Shown: positions 9,006 through 17,020 of the stretch, piece after piece
How the letters are laid out: every line of letters begins with the position of its first letter
Numbering within the stretch: the stretch's first letter is position 1
DNA from: Candidatus Aminicenantota bacterium
Lineage (GTDB): Bacteria > Acidobacteriota > Aminicenantia > Aminicenantales > Aminicenantaceae
Reading direction: 5' to 3'
Assembly (NCBI GenBank): GCA_020348385.1
Contig: CP070750.1
Span: 4,044,239 to 4,108,238, forward strand
Length of the DNA: 64,000 nt
Translations under genes and position numbers: made by a program
The notes under the pieces: generated by a model
The model's database searches: none
What the model was told of the DNA's origin: nothing
What the model saw: the letters and a program-made list of their open reading frames with translations, nothing else

Positions 9006-10922
9006 TTATCTTAATATATGCACGTCTTTGTCGCGTTTTGTCAATCCTATATTGTCAAAATATTCCAAAATCGCTGTCGCGTATTTCCGCGAGAGCTGGA
9101 GGATATCGCGAAGTTCGGCAACCGTGATACTCGGGTACTTTGCAAGATACTGCAGGACAATCCTCCTGGCTTTTTCGATGGCATCCCTATGGTAGACGAC
9201 TTTGTCGCTGAGGCGCACTAGAACTCCTCTCTCCAACAGGTTATACATGAGATTTTTGAATTCCTTTGTGTTGAGCCCCATCTTCTGCCTCAGTTCTTCC
9301 TCGATCGGAGAAGCGAAACCCATCCGTTGGAAATCTTGCTCGATTCGCTGGAGAATCTCCTGATCTCTTGGTTTGAGTTTGGATTCGTATCCCACAAGGC
9401 TCACATCTGAGTTCTTCCGCTTGAGGAAGCCTATTTCTACCAGGTCACCAATAACCGCCCTAAACGTCATGCTGTCCGTCAGCTCGAGAATCTTGGACCG
9501 GAGTTCTTCATAAGGCATCGCCAAGCGATGAGGGTTTTTATCCAAATAGTCCATGATTGTGGATTTCGATTTCTTTTCCAACTCTTCATAAAAATTTGCA
9601 TGCAGATATTTGGCATCCTTATGGCCTGTTATTTTTATGACTTTTTTCGATTCTTCTGAATGATGAAGAGCATCCTCGAGGGCCACCTCCTTTTCCCCGA
9701 TCTTCTTCCGCATCTCAGAAAGCGACATCGGTCGGGTTTTGGCATCCAACAAGACCTGATAAATCCTTTCTGTCAAGTCGCCGCCAAGCCTCTGCAAACC
9801 CTCTACCGTTTTGGCATCGAATCTTTTGTGCTTTTCCGGAGTGGAATCGAGAATTTCCCCTCCCCCCATCGTCATTAAAGGGGAAAATGTCCGGATCACG
9901 AAGCGATCCCCCGGCAGAGCAACCGTGGGGGATTCGAGGACAAACTGAACCAAAGCTTCCTGGCCTGGATGTAGAAAATCTTCCTCGAGGAGAACCAATC
10001 GCGATATGATCTCGGTCGTTCCCACATGAAGCCTGATCCTCGTTCTGTTCTTGAGTTTTTTCCCGTAACTCTTCAACAACCTGAGGTTCACATCCAATCG
10101 ATAAGTCGGGCTGAGAGAACCGGGTTCACCCGCACATTGCCCCCGTTTCAACACCTCCTTTTTGACATCCTGTAGGTTCAAAGCTGTGCGTTTTCCCAAA
10201 ACCGATCGGGCCACTTTCCGGTGATGAACTTGAATCCCTCGGACTTTTCCGGTTATCCCCTCCGGGAATATCTCGATCCTATCTCCATTTTCGACTTGGC
10301 CCGAGAGTATTGTTCCGGCAATAACCGTCCCGAATCCTCGCATGGTGAAAACCCGATCGACCGGCATCCGGAATATCCCGCTGTCGTGCCGAGTCCCGAC
10401 TTCATCACCCAAAACCATCATGGCTTTTTTCAAATCGTCAATACCGTTGCCATCCACTGCAGATACGGGAATGATCGGGGCATTTTCCAGGAAAGAATCC
10501 TTCAGGAAATTTTTCGTCTGACCGGTCACCTCGAGAATTCGATCTTCTGTCACGAGATCTGATTTTGTGAGAGCGACGATTCCTCTTTTTACTCCGAGAA
10601 GCCGGAGGATATCAAAATGTTCCCTGGTCTGGAGGGAGATCCCTTCATCAGCCGCAATGACCAAAAGGGCTGCATCGATGTTACTCGCCCCTGCGACCAT
10701 GGTTTTGATGAGCTTTTCGTGGCCGGGCACATCGATGAACACGATCTGTTTGTCGTAATCTGGAGTGTCCAAAAAAACAAATCCCAGTTCAATCGTAATG
10801 CCGCGGCGCTTTTCCTCGGCTAAAGTATCCGCATCGATCCCAGTTAGGGCTTTGACGAGAAGAGTTTTGCCGTGGTCGATATGACCGGCGGTGCCGATGA
10901 TGACATGCTCGATATCTGTCAT
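9006..10922 (-). CDS. selB: Selenocysteine-specific elongation factor SelB
   Basis: About 638 residues from ATG 10922; a TTG seven codons upstream is an alternative. It delivers Sec-tRNA to the ribosome at UGA codons marked by a SECIS hairpin. Visible features: G1 motif [11 protein letters not shown], switch region [16 protein letters not shown], and TKSD; then two beta-barrel domains; then C-terminal winged-helix repeats (about 370-638) that bind the SECIS. Its presence, with selC, selA and selD, means this genome decodes UGA as Sec. It directly precedes tRNA-Sec. Confidence 0.95.
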   Translation of the reverse strand: MTDIEHVIIGTAGHIDHGKTLLVKALTGIDADTLAEEKRRGITIELGFVFLDTPDYDKQIVFIDVPGHEKLIKTMVAGASNIDAALLVIAADEGISLQTREHFDILRLLGVKRGIVALTKSDLVTEDRILEVTGQTKNFLKDSFLENAPIIPVSAVDGNGIDDLKKAMMVLGDEVGTRHDSGIFRMPVDRVFTMRGFGTVIAGTILSGQVENGDRIEIFPEGITGKVRGIQVHHRKVARSVLGKRTALNLQDVKKEVLKRGQCAGEPGSLSPTYRLDVNLRLLKSYGKKLKNRTRIRLHVGTTEIISRLVLLEEDFLHPGQEALVQFVLESPTVALPGDRFVIRTFSPLMTMGGGEILDSTPEKHKRFDAKTVEGLQRLGGDLTERIYQVLLDAKTRPMSLSEMRKKIGEKEVALEDALHHSEESKKVIKITGHKDAKYLHANFYEELEKKSKSTIMDYLDKNPHRLAMPYEELRSKILELTDSMTFRAVIGDLVEIGFLKRKNSDVSLVGYESKLKPRDQEILQRIEQDFQRMGFASPIEEELRQKMGLNTKEFKNLMYNLLERGVLVRLSDKVVYHRDAIEKARRIVLQYLAKYPSITVAELRDILQLSRKYATAILEYFDNIGLTKRDKDVHILR

Positions 10923-10987
10923 GGCTGAGGATGCCTTTTCCAAGGAAGGGCTATAGAATAACAGAATATCCGCGTGTTGAAAAGAAA

Positions 10988-11401
10988 TCAGAGTTTTCTG
11001 GCCAAGCGCTTCAAATCACTCTTCAGCAACATAAGCTTGGCATCAGGGTACACAGCAGTCAGGACGTCCTCGAGATTCTGGATTTCTTCTGCAATCTTCT
11101 GACGAACAGTGGTGCCTTCTTTCGTCAACCAGATGTTTTTACACCGCCTGTCCGAATCGCAATCCACTCTTTCGATGTATATTTTTTCACACAAACGATC
11201 GATGACACGGCTTCCCCTGGAAACGGATAATTCCATGCGTTTAGAAAACTCTTGGCAGGTTATTTTTTCCTCCTTGCCGATGCAAAGAATCCCCCTATAA
11301 TCTGCTTCGGAAAGGCCAAGTTTCTTCCTTATCTTGTGTTCACGAGCCAGAATGCCTTTTCCGATTTCCCCGAGAATAACAATCAATTTTTCATCGGTCA
11401 A
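10988..11401 (-). CDS. MarR-family transcriptional regulator
   Basis: About 137 residues. A winged helix-turn-helix is visible (KLGLSEADYRGILCIGKEEKITCQEFSKRMELSVSRGSRVIDRL), with the beta-wing containing the conserved Asp-Arg of DCDSDRRCKNIWLT. The longest frame starts at a TTG at 11419. A TTG at 11401 follows AGGAGA by 6 bases and is the better start. The gene diverges from fmdB, and the shared 100-base gap holds two overlapping promoters around a perfect palindrome. It probably represses itself and fmdB. Confidence 0.85.
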   Translation of the reverse strand: MTDEKLIVILGEIGKGILAREHKIRKKLGLSEADYRGILCIGKEEKITCQEFSKRMELSVSRGSRVIDRLCEKIYIERVDCDSDRRCKNIWLTKEGTTVRQKIAEEIQNLEDVLTAVYPDAKLMLLKSDLKRLARKL

Positions 11402-11412
11402 TATATTTCTCC

Positions 11413-11442
11413 TTGACAATTGTTGCTATTAGCAAGTATAAT
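11413..11442 (+). promoter_or_regulatory. Promoter for the FmdB-type gene
   Basis: A consensus sigma-70 promoter: TTGACA at 11413-11418, an 18-base spacer and TATAAT at 11437-11442, pointing to the gene at 11506. The spacer contains the palindrome TTGCTATTAGCAA (11423-11435). Confidence 0.75.
11423..11435. promoter_or_regulatory. Putative MarR operator
   Basis: The perfect inverted repeat TTGCTA-T-TAGCAA lies inside the spacer of the plus-strand promoter. It touches the -10 of the minus-strand promoter, so a dimer bound here would block both. MarR-family proteins typically bind such palindromes next to their own gene. A second perfect palindrome, GTCAAGCTTGAC, lies at 11459-11470 over the minus-strand -35. 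Confidence 0.6.
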
Positions 11443-11463
11443 AATCGGGAAAGATAAAGTCAA
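11435..11463 (-). promoter_or_regulatory. Promoter for the MarR-family gene
   Basis: On the minus strand TTGACT (11463-11458), a 17-base spacer and TATACT (11440-11435) drive the regulator gene that starts at 11401. It overlaps the divergent promoter almost completely. Confidence 0.65.
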
Positions 11464-11505
11464 GCTTGACAAAAGCTTATCTCATATCTGAAAGGAATAA
11501 CTAAG

Positions 11506-11718
11506 ATGCCTATTTATTCTTATCACTGCAAAGATTGCGGCAACAATTTCGAACTTCTGGTGGGCGTGACGGCAGATTCAAACGAAAAAAAATGCAACCG
11601 ATGCGGGAGCAAAACAATTGAAAAAACCTTGAGTTCTTTCAGTTTCAGGATGGGGTTATCATCAACCGGCAGCTCCTCCGGTTCCTGTTCAACGGGTGGC
11701 TGTTGTCCGACCTGCTGA
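11506..11718 (+). CDS. FmdB-family zinc-ribbon protein
   Basis: 70 residues. The N-terminal MPIYSYHCKDCGNNFELL with CNRCGSK downstream is the Zn-ribbon of the FmdB regulatory-protein family (CxxC...CxxC, spacing about 23). The tail is Ser/Gly/Cys-rich and ends CCPTC, common for this family. AAGGA lies 9 bases before the ATG. The role is unknown in general; members are often called putative regulators. Its promoter and operator suggest control by the divergent MarR protein. It converges on the DsbD-alpha-like gene with only 4 bases between. Confidence 0.85.
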   Translation: MPIYSYHCKDCGNNFELLVGVTADSNEKKCNRCGSKTIEKTLSSFSFRMGLSSTGSSSGSCSTGGCCPTC

Positions 11719-11722
11719 TGTA

Positions 11723-12295
11723 CTAGCGAAATTTTATCTGCGAAAATATATCCTGGTTTATTTTATTTACCTCTTTGGCAGCCGGAACAACCTGAAAAGG
11801 GATTTCGAACTCGAGCGTTTCCGGAGCCAAACACGACACATCATCGCAAGCCTGATATAAAAAGCTGGCCTTCAACATATTCTTTCCCTGCGGTATCGTA
11901 TCGCTGACGTGGATGCGTGCTCCCAAAACAACTTTCCCTTCGTAGACCTGGAGTTCCACCTCAGAGAAACTGTAGGTTCGTGTTTCAGGAACAGGATAGT
12001 AAATCTCATCAACTTCGACATTGTCATCCTCTTCGATCATGAGGGTACACGCGATCAGAAACTGATCGGTCAGCTCAGGACCGTTGATGTGCCAGCCCGG
12101 AGTGATGTCCAGGAGAAAAGCGACATCGATTTTTCCTCCCGGGTGCACGCCGTCATGAGAAACATAGGTTTTGACATCAAGGACTTCCCCTTCGGTCCCT
12201 CCTGATGAAAACCCCATCAGAAGAGGAAAACAAACAAGGGCAAACAAGGATGCGACTCTATGCCATGATTTGGATTGAAACTTGTTCTTCAACAT
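11723..12295 (-). CDS. Exported DsbD-alpha-like thiol protein
   Basis: 190 residues with a signal peptide (hydrophobic to about residue 30). The body resembles the N-terminal Ig-fold domain of DsbD: PGGKIDVAFLLDITPGWHINGP, then the cysteine pair in YQACDDVSCLAPETLEFEIPF. In DsbD this domain passes electrons to periplasmic partners. Here the membrane and thioredoxin domains are absent, so it must act as a separate subunit or a thiol-binding protein. It lies 62 bases downstream of the thioredoxin-like selenoprotein in the same direction, which suggests a shared redox role. No clear Shine-Dalgarno is seen. Confidence 0.75.
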   Translation of the reverse strand: MLKNKFQSKSWHRVASLFALVCFPLLMGFSSGGTEGEVLDVKTYVSHDGVHPGGKIDVAFLLDITPGWHINGPELTDQFLIACTLMIEEDDNVEVDEIYYPVPETRTYSFSEVELQVYEGKVVLGARIHVSDTIPQGKNMLKASFLYQACDDVSCLAPETLEFEIPFQVVPAAKEVNKINQDIFSQIKFR

Positions 12296-12357
12296 AATGG
12301 GGAAAGATAAACCTCGAAAACCGAAATGTCAAGAAAACAGCCAATCAGAGAATTATG

Positions 12358-13881
12358 CTACTTTTTTTCTTTTGTTTTTTCTATGGCTTTTTTTATCTGC
12401 TCTATTTTGCTCTTGTACCGGACTTTGACCTGATCATCGGCGAGTTCATAGGCCTTTTCCGCGGCCTTGAGCGCGTCCTCATAATTCTCCAGTTTCTGAT
12501 ACACGGTGGCCAAGGTGTTCCAATTGTAGGAAGCTTCCTGTAGCTCGATGGATTTTTTCACCGCTTCGAGAGCGCTTTCCAAGTTTTTCCCCTGTTGGGC
12601 CCAAAACATCGCATAGCTGTTCAAAACTGTGGCATTATCTTGATGTTTTGTCGCAAATTCAGGCCCAAAAATCTTCAGGGCCTTTTCTTCCTTTTCCAGC
12701 TTGAGGAAATTCTCCGCAGCAGCCCGGAAGTTAGACCACCTGTCCGGGTTTACCTTCAAGGCTAACTCCATCATGGTTTCAGCATTTTCGGTATTGGTTT
12801 TGTGTTTCACCCAGAAGCTGGCATACTGCATGAGCGTGTAAGTCAGATCAGAAACCTGTCTCTCTGCGAATCTCTTGCCGAAAGTATCATTCGCTTTATC
12901 CTTTTCTCCGCTCAGCATGTATAGTTCTGCAAGATCCTTCACGAAATAAGGATCTGGATTATATTTCATGATATCGTTGTTGATTTTTTCTGCCAGCTCG
13001 ATCCCCTTATCGATGTTGTCCTTATCCTTATCCCGGATGATTCTGGAGATATAAGAGCTGAGGACATAGGGATCATCGGGATACCTGGATGTGTATTCGT
13101 CGAAGAATACTTTGGCTTCCTCTTTGGGAGCCCGTGTCTGGTAATAATAACTCAAACGCGAGTATGAAGATTTCATCAACGGGCTTTCCGGATACTTTTT
13201 GATAAAAGCCTTGAGCGGTTCCGGATCCATTTTGCGGGCAAAAGCCGACATGGCTCCTATCGAGAACTCAGCGTATTCGGTGAAGGTAACCTTTTGGTCT
13301 TGATAATCCGTGGTTCCTTTTGCCCCGTTCGGGTCAAGGGTCAAAACTTCATTGTATAGCTCCTTGGCTTTTTCCTCCTCATATTTTCTGTCGTATTTCC
13401 GCGCAAGCTTAAAAACCGTTTCGACGTTTTTGGGATCTTCGGCGTATGCAGCAGAAATGGACTTAAACGTGTCGATACCCTTCACGCTTTTTTCGATGGT
13501 TTCGAGGAACTTTTCCGGAGGAGGACCATACCCGACATGCCAGTCATACTCTGAGCCATCATTGTCGAGTATCAATGTCGTCGGTGTGGCCCGAATGTTG
13601 AACCTTTTGTAAACCTCGTCTCCTATTTTATCTCCCCTTACGGCATGGAAAAGAACAAAATTCTTGTTGAAAAACTCTTGAAATTTTTTGTTTCCGTAGA
13701 ACTGCTGATCCAGCAGTATGCAGGATCCTCAGCCATCCGAGAAAAAGTCGATCAGAACCAGCTTGTTTTCGCTTTTGGCCTTTGAGACAGCATCGTCAAG
13801 GCTGCCTTGGAACCAGTCCTGAGCGACTCCAAAGGAGGATAAAAAAATGAGGAGAAGAGATAGAACGAATAATTTTTTCAT
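12358..13881 (-). CDS. Selenoprotein: exported thioredoxin-like (UxxC) protein with TPR repeats
   Basis: The frame from ATG 13881 (preceded by GAGGAGGTAAG) to 12358 is interrupted only by a TGA at 13729-13731. Reading it as selenocysteine gives 507 residues: a signal peptide (1-20), a thioredoxin-like domain (about 21-130) with U51-G-S-C54 in place of CxxC and a cis-Pro loop RATPTT (P100), then TPR-like helices to the end. Sequence on both sides of the TGA belongs to one thioredoxin fold, which rules out two separate genes. A SECIS-like hairpin follows, and selD and selA lie directly upstream. Probable role: periplasmic thiol/disulfide redox. A caller that treats TGA as stop would give fragments of 61 and 405 residues. 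Confidence 0.9.
13702..13716 (-). promoter_or_regulatory. SECIS-like hairpin for the UxxC selenoprotein
   Basis: In the mRNA, 12 bases after the UGA, CTGCT-GGATC-AGCAG forms a perfect 5-bp stem (6 bp with the flanking A-T) and a 5-base loop starting with GG. The loop lies 17 bases after the UGA, within the known bacterial SECIS window of roughly 16-37. Bacterial SECIS loops usually expose a G to SelB. Confidence 0.7.
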
Positions 13882-13995
13882 TCTTACCTCCTCAAAATAT
13901 GAGTAGCTCTTCATCAGTTTCTACTATAGAGGACATGCTTTCCCTTGTCAATAAGTTTTGGGAAACTATTCTGAATTGCTGCATTTGTAGCATGA

Positions 13996-15198
13996 CTAAT
14001 TTTTGGGATTCACGGTCAAAATGATCTTTCCATCGGATTCAGACACAACTCTGCCGATGATTGCCGCCGAGTTCACCCCTTTTCCCTTGAGTTTTGCTAC
14101 AAACTCATCTGAATGATCTTCCTTGACCGCAATAAGAAATCCCCCTGACGTCTGAGGATCATATAGGGCAATCTCCACATCTTCGCTCACGCCCTCATTG
14201 ACCTCCACGTATTGAGTAGCGTATTCCCTGTTTCTCTCGATGGCACCGGATATCAGCTCTTCCCGCACATAGCCCAACACATGCTTAAAAAAAGGAACCT
14301 GGTCCGTAAAAATCTCTGCTGTGACCTTACTCTGGGCGACCATTTCGCTCAGATGTCCCATCAAGCCGAAGCCTGTGACATCCGTTGCTGTGGTAACGCC
14401 AGCTTCAACCATAGCCTCGGCGGCCACTTTGTTCAGCTCTGCCATGGATTGTCCTATAACTGCCATGTCTTCCCTGGACGCCCGACCCAATTGACTGGCA
14501 AAACTGATGACTCCGGTTCCTAGGGGCTTGGTTAGGATCAAAACGTCCCCGGGTTCGGCCTTGTCGTTGGTGATGATCTTTTTTGGGTCAATGACGCCTG
14601 TCACGGCAAACCCGAACTTGATCTCGGTATCCTTGATACTATGTCCGCCGATCACTTCAACACCGGCTTCCTTCATCTTATCGATTCCGCCCCGCAACAT
14701 CTGATTCATGACCAAGTGACTCATGGTTTCGATCGGGAATCCTACGACCGACAATGCGGTTAGCGGCTCGCCTCCCATGGCATAGATATCGCTTAGGGAA
14801 TTGGCGGCGGCTATCTGACCGAAGATGTGCGGATCGTCCACGTTGGGAGTGAACACATCGACAGACTGGACCAGGGCCAAATCATCTGTCAGCTTGTACA
14901 CTCCGGCATCGTCGCAAGTATTGGCACTGACAAGGACTTTCGGGTTCGATATAGCTGGGAGGCCGGCCAACACAATTTTCAGGTCGGTCTGGTTGATTTT
15001 CGAGGCACACCCGGCATTCTCCACAAACTGTGTAAGCGGTATGTTATCCGGCATATCCCCCAATCTTTCCCCTGCGCATAAGCAAACGTTTTCCTGTTTG
15101 AAAAGATCGCAGGGGCACGGCTGTTTGGGATTGCAGATGCATTGCCCGAGTTTGATCGAGCGCTGCATAATCTGTTTTCTTTTTTCTTTATCGGCCAT
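13996..15198 (-). CDS. selD: Selenide, water dikinase SelD with Cys-rich N-terminal extension
   Basis: 400 residues. It makes selenophosphate from selenide and ATP, the Se donor for Sec synthesis. The active-site segment is NAGC64-ASK67, with Cys in place of the Sec seen in some SelDs. Later AIRS-type motifs include VDVFTPNVDDPHIFGQIAAANSLSDIYAMGG, VIGGHS, TDVTGFGLMGHL and DPQTSGG. Unusually, about 45 residues precede the core and hold three CxC pairs (C20/C22, C28/C30, C39/C41), able to bind a metal or Se. It starts 8 bases after the selA stop, so the two form an operon that runs on into the selenoprotein gene. Confidence 0.95.
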   Translation of the reverse strand: MADKEKRKQIMQRSIKLGQCICNPKQPCPCDLFKQENVCLCAGERLGDMPDNIPLTQFVENAGCASKINQTDLKIVLAGLPAISNPKVLVSANTCDDAGVYKLTDDLALVQSVDVFTPNVDDPHIFGQIAAANSLSDIYAMGGEPLTALSVVGFPIETMSHLVMNQMLRGGIDKMKEAGVEVIGGHSIKDTEIKFGFAVTGVIDPKKIITNDKAEPGDVLILTKPLGTGVISFASQLGRASREDMAVIGQSMAELNKVAAEAMVEAGVTTATDVTGFGLMGHLSEMVAQSKVTAEIFTDQVPFFKHVLGYVREELISGAIERNREYATQYVEVNEGVSEDVEIALYDPQTSGGFLIAVKEDHSDEFVAKLKGKGVNSAAIIGRVVSESDGKIILTVNPKN

Positions 15199-15206
15199 GG
15201 AATACC

Positions 15207-16616
15207 CTAGCCTCTCTTGAGGGCAAAAAGTAAAGCATCCAGAACAACCTTATCTTCCTCTTCTTGGATTGTCCGGACATCCAACAGCACGGCATCATTC
15301 TGCACCCTCGGAAAAACAGGGGTTTGATTATACCGCAACAACCGGCCTAAGCTATCGGCTGAAAGATCCTTAGATTTCACCATCAAAAGTTTGGTGGGAA
15401 TGGTCTGCACAGGCACAGATCCGCTTCCAACCTGAGAACCTCCCTCCACAACAGAGAATTCCACCCCCTCTGGAATCTGTTTCATGAGACTCCTCATAAC
15501 CTTTTTTGCCCGCGATTCAATTTTTTCGATAGGGAGTGCAAACATCTTGTGAACAGGATGCTTCTCCTTCAATTTTTCCGGTAACCGGAAAAGCCTCAGT
15601 GTCGCCTCCATCCCGGCGATGGTCATCTTGCCGATACGGAATGCCCGGGCCAGAGGATTTTTTCTTATTCTCTTGATGAGGTCGGCTTTTCCCACGATAA
15701 TGCCAGCTTGAGGGCCACCGATGAGCTTGTCCCCGCTGAAGCAGGCAACATCAGCTCCTGCCATCAGACTGTGTTGGACCATAGGCTCAGATTCGAAACC
15801 ATAATCACGCACATCCACCAGAGCTCCGCTTCCCAGGTCGTCGATCAGGGGAACATTGTGCTCTTTGGCCAGCTGGGCCAACTCTTCGATATCAGGCTCC
15901 CCTGAAAAACCCACGATGCGGTAGTTGCTGTGATGCACGCGCATGATTGCACCTGTTTCTTCCCAGATCACCGAGGCATAATCCCAGAGATGAGTCCGGT
16001 TCGTGGTGCCCACTTCCCGGAGAATGGCTCCGCTTGCCGCCATGACATCCGGCATTCGGAAAGCCCCACCGATCTCGACCAACTGGCCTCGGGAAACGAT
16101 GACTTCCTTTCCGTTTGCCAGGGTGTTTAGGGTAAGCATGGTGGCGGCTGCGTTATTATTAACGACAGTTGCAGCCTCAGCTCCCGTAATCTCACAGAGA
16201 AGATCATCGAGATGGACATCTCGATGGCCCCGCCTTCCTGTCTCGACATCTGTGGCCAAAGTGCAGTACCCTTCGATAACCTCATTGATGGCATCCTGTG
16301 CATCTTCGGAAAGCACAGCCCGTCCCAAACCTGTGTGGAGGATAACGCCTGATGCATTTACGGCCTTGACTAGAGAGGGCAAAAATGCCTTTTGGAGATG
16401 TGTCTCGATTTCTTTCAGGATGCTCTCCTGAGACAGCTTATCTTCTGCAGGTGAATCCTTCTCTTCTTTTCTAATGGCAGATCGCAACTCCTCTATGACC
16501 TTTCGGACTGCATCAACAACAATCTCCCTTCCATACTTTTCTATCAAACGTTCCAATGCCTCCGTTTTCAGAAGACTGTCCACAGAGGGAAGCTGACGGA
16601 GAATATCTTTGGTCAT
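15207..16616 (-). CDS. selA: L-seryl-tRNA(Sec) selenium transferase SelA
   Basis: About 469 residues from ATG 16616, which follows ACAGGAAATAAAA; in-frame codons upstream to 16706 are not needed. It is a PLP enzyme that converts Ser-tRNA(Sec) to Sec-tRNA(Sec). The N-terminal domain LRQLPSVDSLL is typical of SelA. The PLP lysine lies in CFSGDKLIGGPQAGIIVG, and GREIVVDAVRKVIEELR and HTGLGRA are also family-typical. It heads the selA-selD-selenoprotein run on the minus strand. Confidence 0.95.
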   Translation of the reverse strand: MTKDILRQLPSVDSLLKTEALERLIEKYGREIVVDAVRKVIEELRSAIRKEEKDSPAEDKLSQESILKEIETHLQKAFLPSLVKAVNASGVILHTGLGRAVLSEDAQDAINEVIEGYCTLATDVETGRRGHRDVHLDDLLCEITGAEAATVVNNNAAATMLTLNTLANGKEVIVSRGQLVEIGGAFRMPDVMAASGAILREVGTTNRTHLWDYASVIWEETGAIMRVHHSNYRIVGFSGEPDIEELAQLAKEHNVPLIDDLGSGALVDVRDYGFESEPMVQHSLMAGADVACFSGDKLIGGPQAGIIVGKADLIKRIRKNPLARAFRIGKMTIAGMEATLRLFRLPEKLKEKHPVHKMFALPIEKIESRAKKVMRSLMKQIPEGVEFSVVEGGSQVGSGSVPVQTIPTKLLMVKSKDLSADSLGRLLRYNQTPVFPRVQNDAVLLDVRTIQEEEDKVVLDALLFALKRG

Positions 16617-16737
16617 TTTTATTTCCTGTAAAAATGTTATAGCTGTCCTCATAATGTAGCATTTATATTCCCGGTTCATCAAGTATAGAAATCCGGCCAT
16701 AAACATCTTCTTTCCGTGATCTCGAAAGACAATATGC

Positions 16738-16945
16738 AGGCATTTAGGAATGGTTGAAACGACCTTGCAGATTTAGTCATTATGCGTTGTCTTTCGAGGG
16801 AACCCAACGAAGTTGGGACCGAGGATTGTGTGAGCACTGCGGTAGCTTATGTATATTGCTGAATAATGGCTGGAATCTTAGGATGAAAGACGATGAGGGA
16901 ATGGCGAGAAAATCCGCATAGGAGCAAAACCATTCTTAAAAGCCT
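16738..16945. repeat. Intergenic structured repeat, family 1, copy A
   Basis: The gap 16617-17020 holds no gene. It contains this element, bounded by AGGCATTTAGGAATGGTT (16738-16755) and AACCATTCTTAAAAGCCT (16928-16945), inverted repeats with two differences. Internal landmarks shared with copies at 38.9 and 53.8 kb: TTTCGAGGG, a hairpin right after it (here CCCAAC-GAA-GTTGGG, 16803-16817), TGAGCAC, and GAGGGAATGGCG. An 11-base inverted repeat, CTCGAAAGACA (16721-16731) with TGTCTTTCGAG (16788-16798), spans the left end. Confidence 0.75.
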
Positions 16946-17020
16946 AAATCTTGTTTTTTTAAAAATTGGAAAAAGGTAAACTTCTTGGGCATGTAAAATG
17001 AGTCGTTTTATCAGCTGGTC

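Noticed and set aside
11506-11740. UGA readthrough at the FmdB stop (CCPTC-UGA-C)
   Set aside because: The residues after the stop are not protein-like, and no SECIS-like hairpin was noted; the Cys-rich tail is normal for the family.
12358-13575. 405-residue protein starting inside the thioredoxin domain
   Set aside because: This is the part after the UGA; the true gene starts at 13881 and reads the TGA as Sec.
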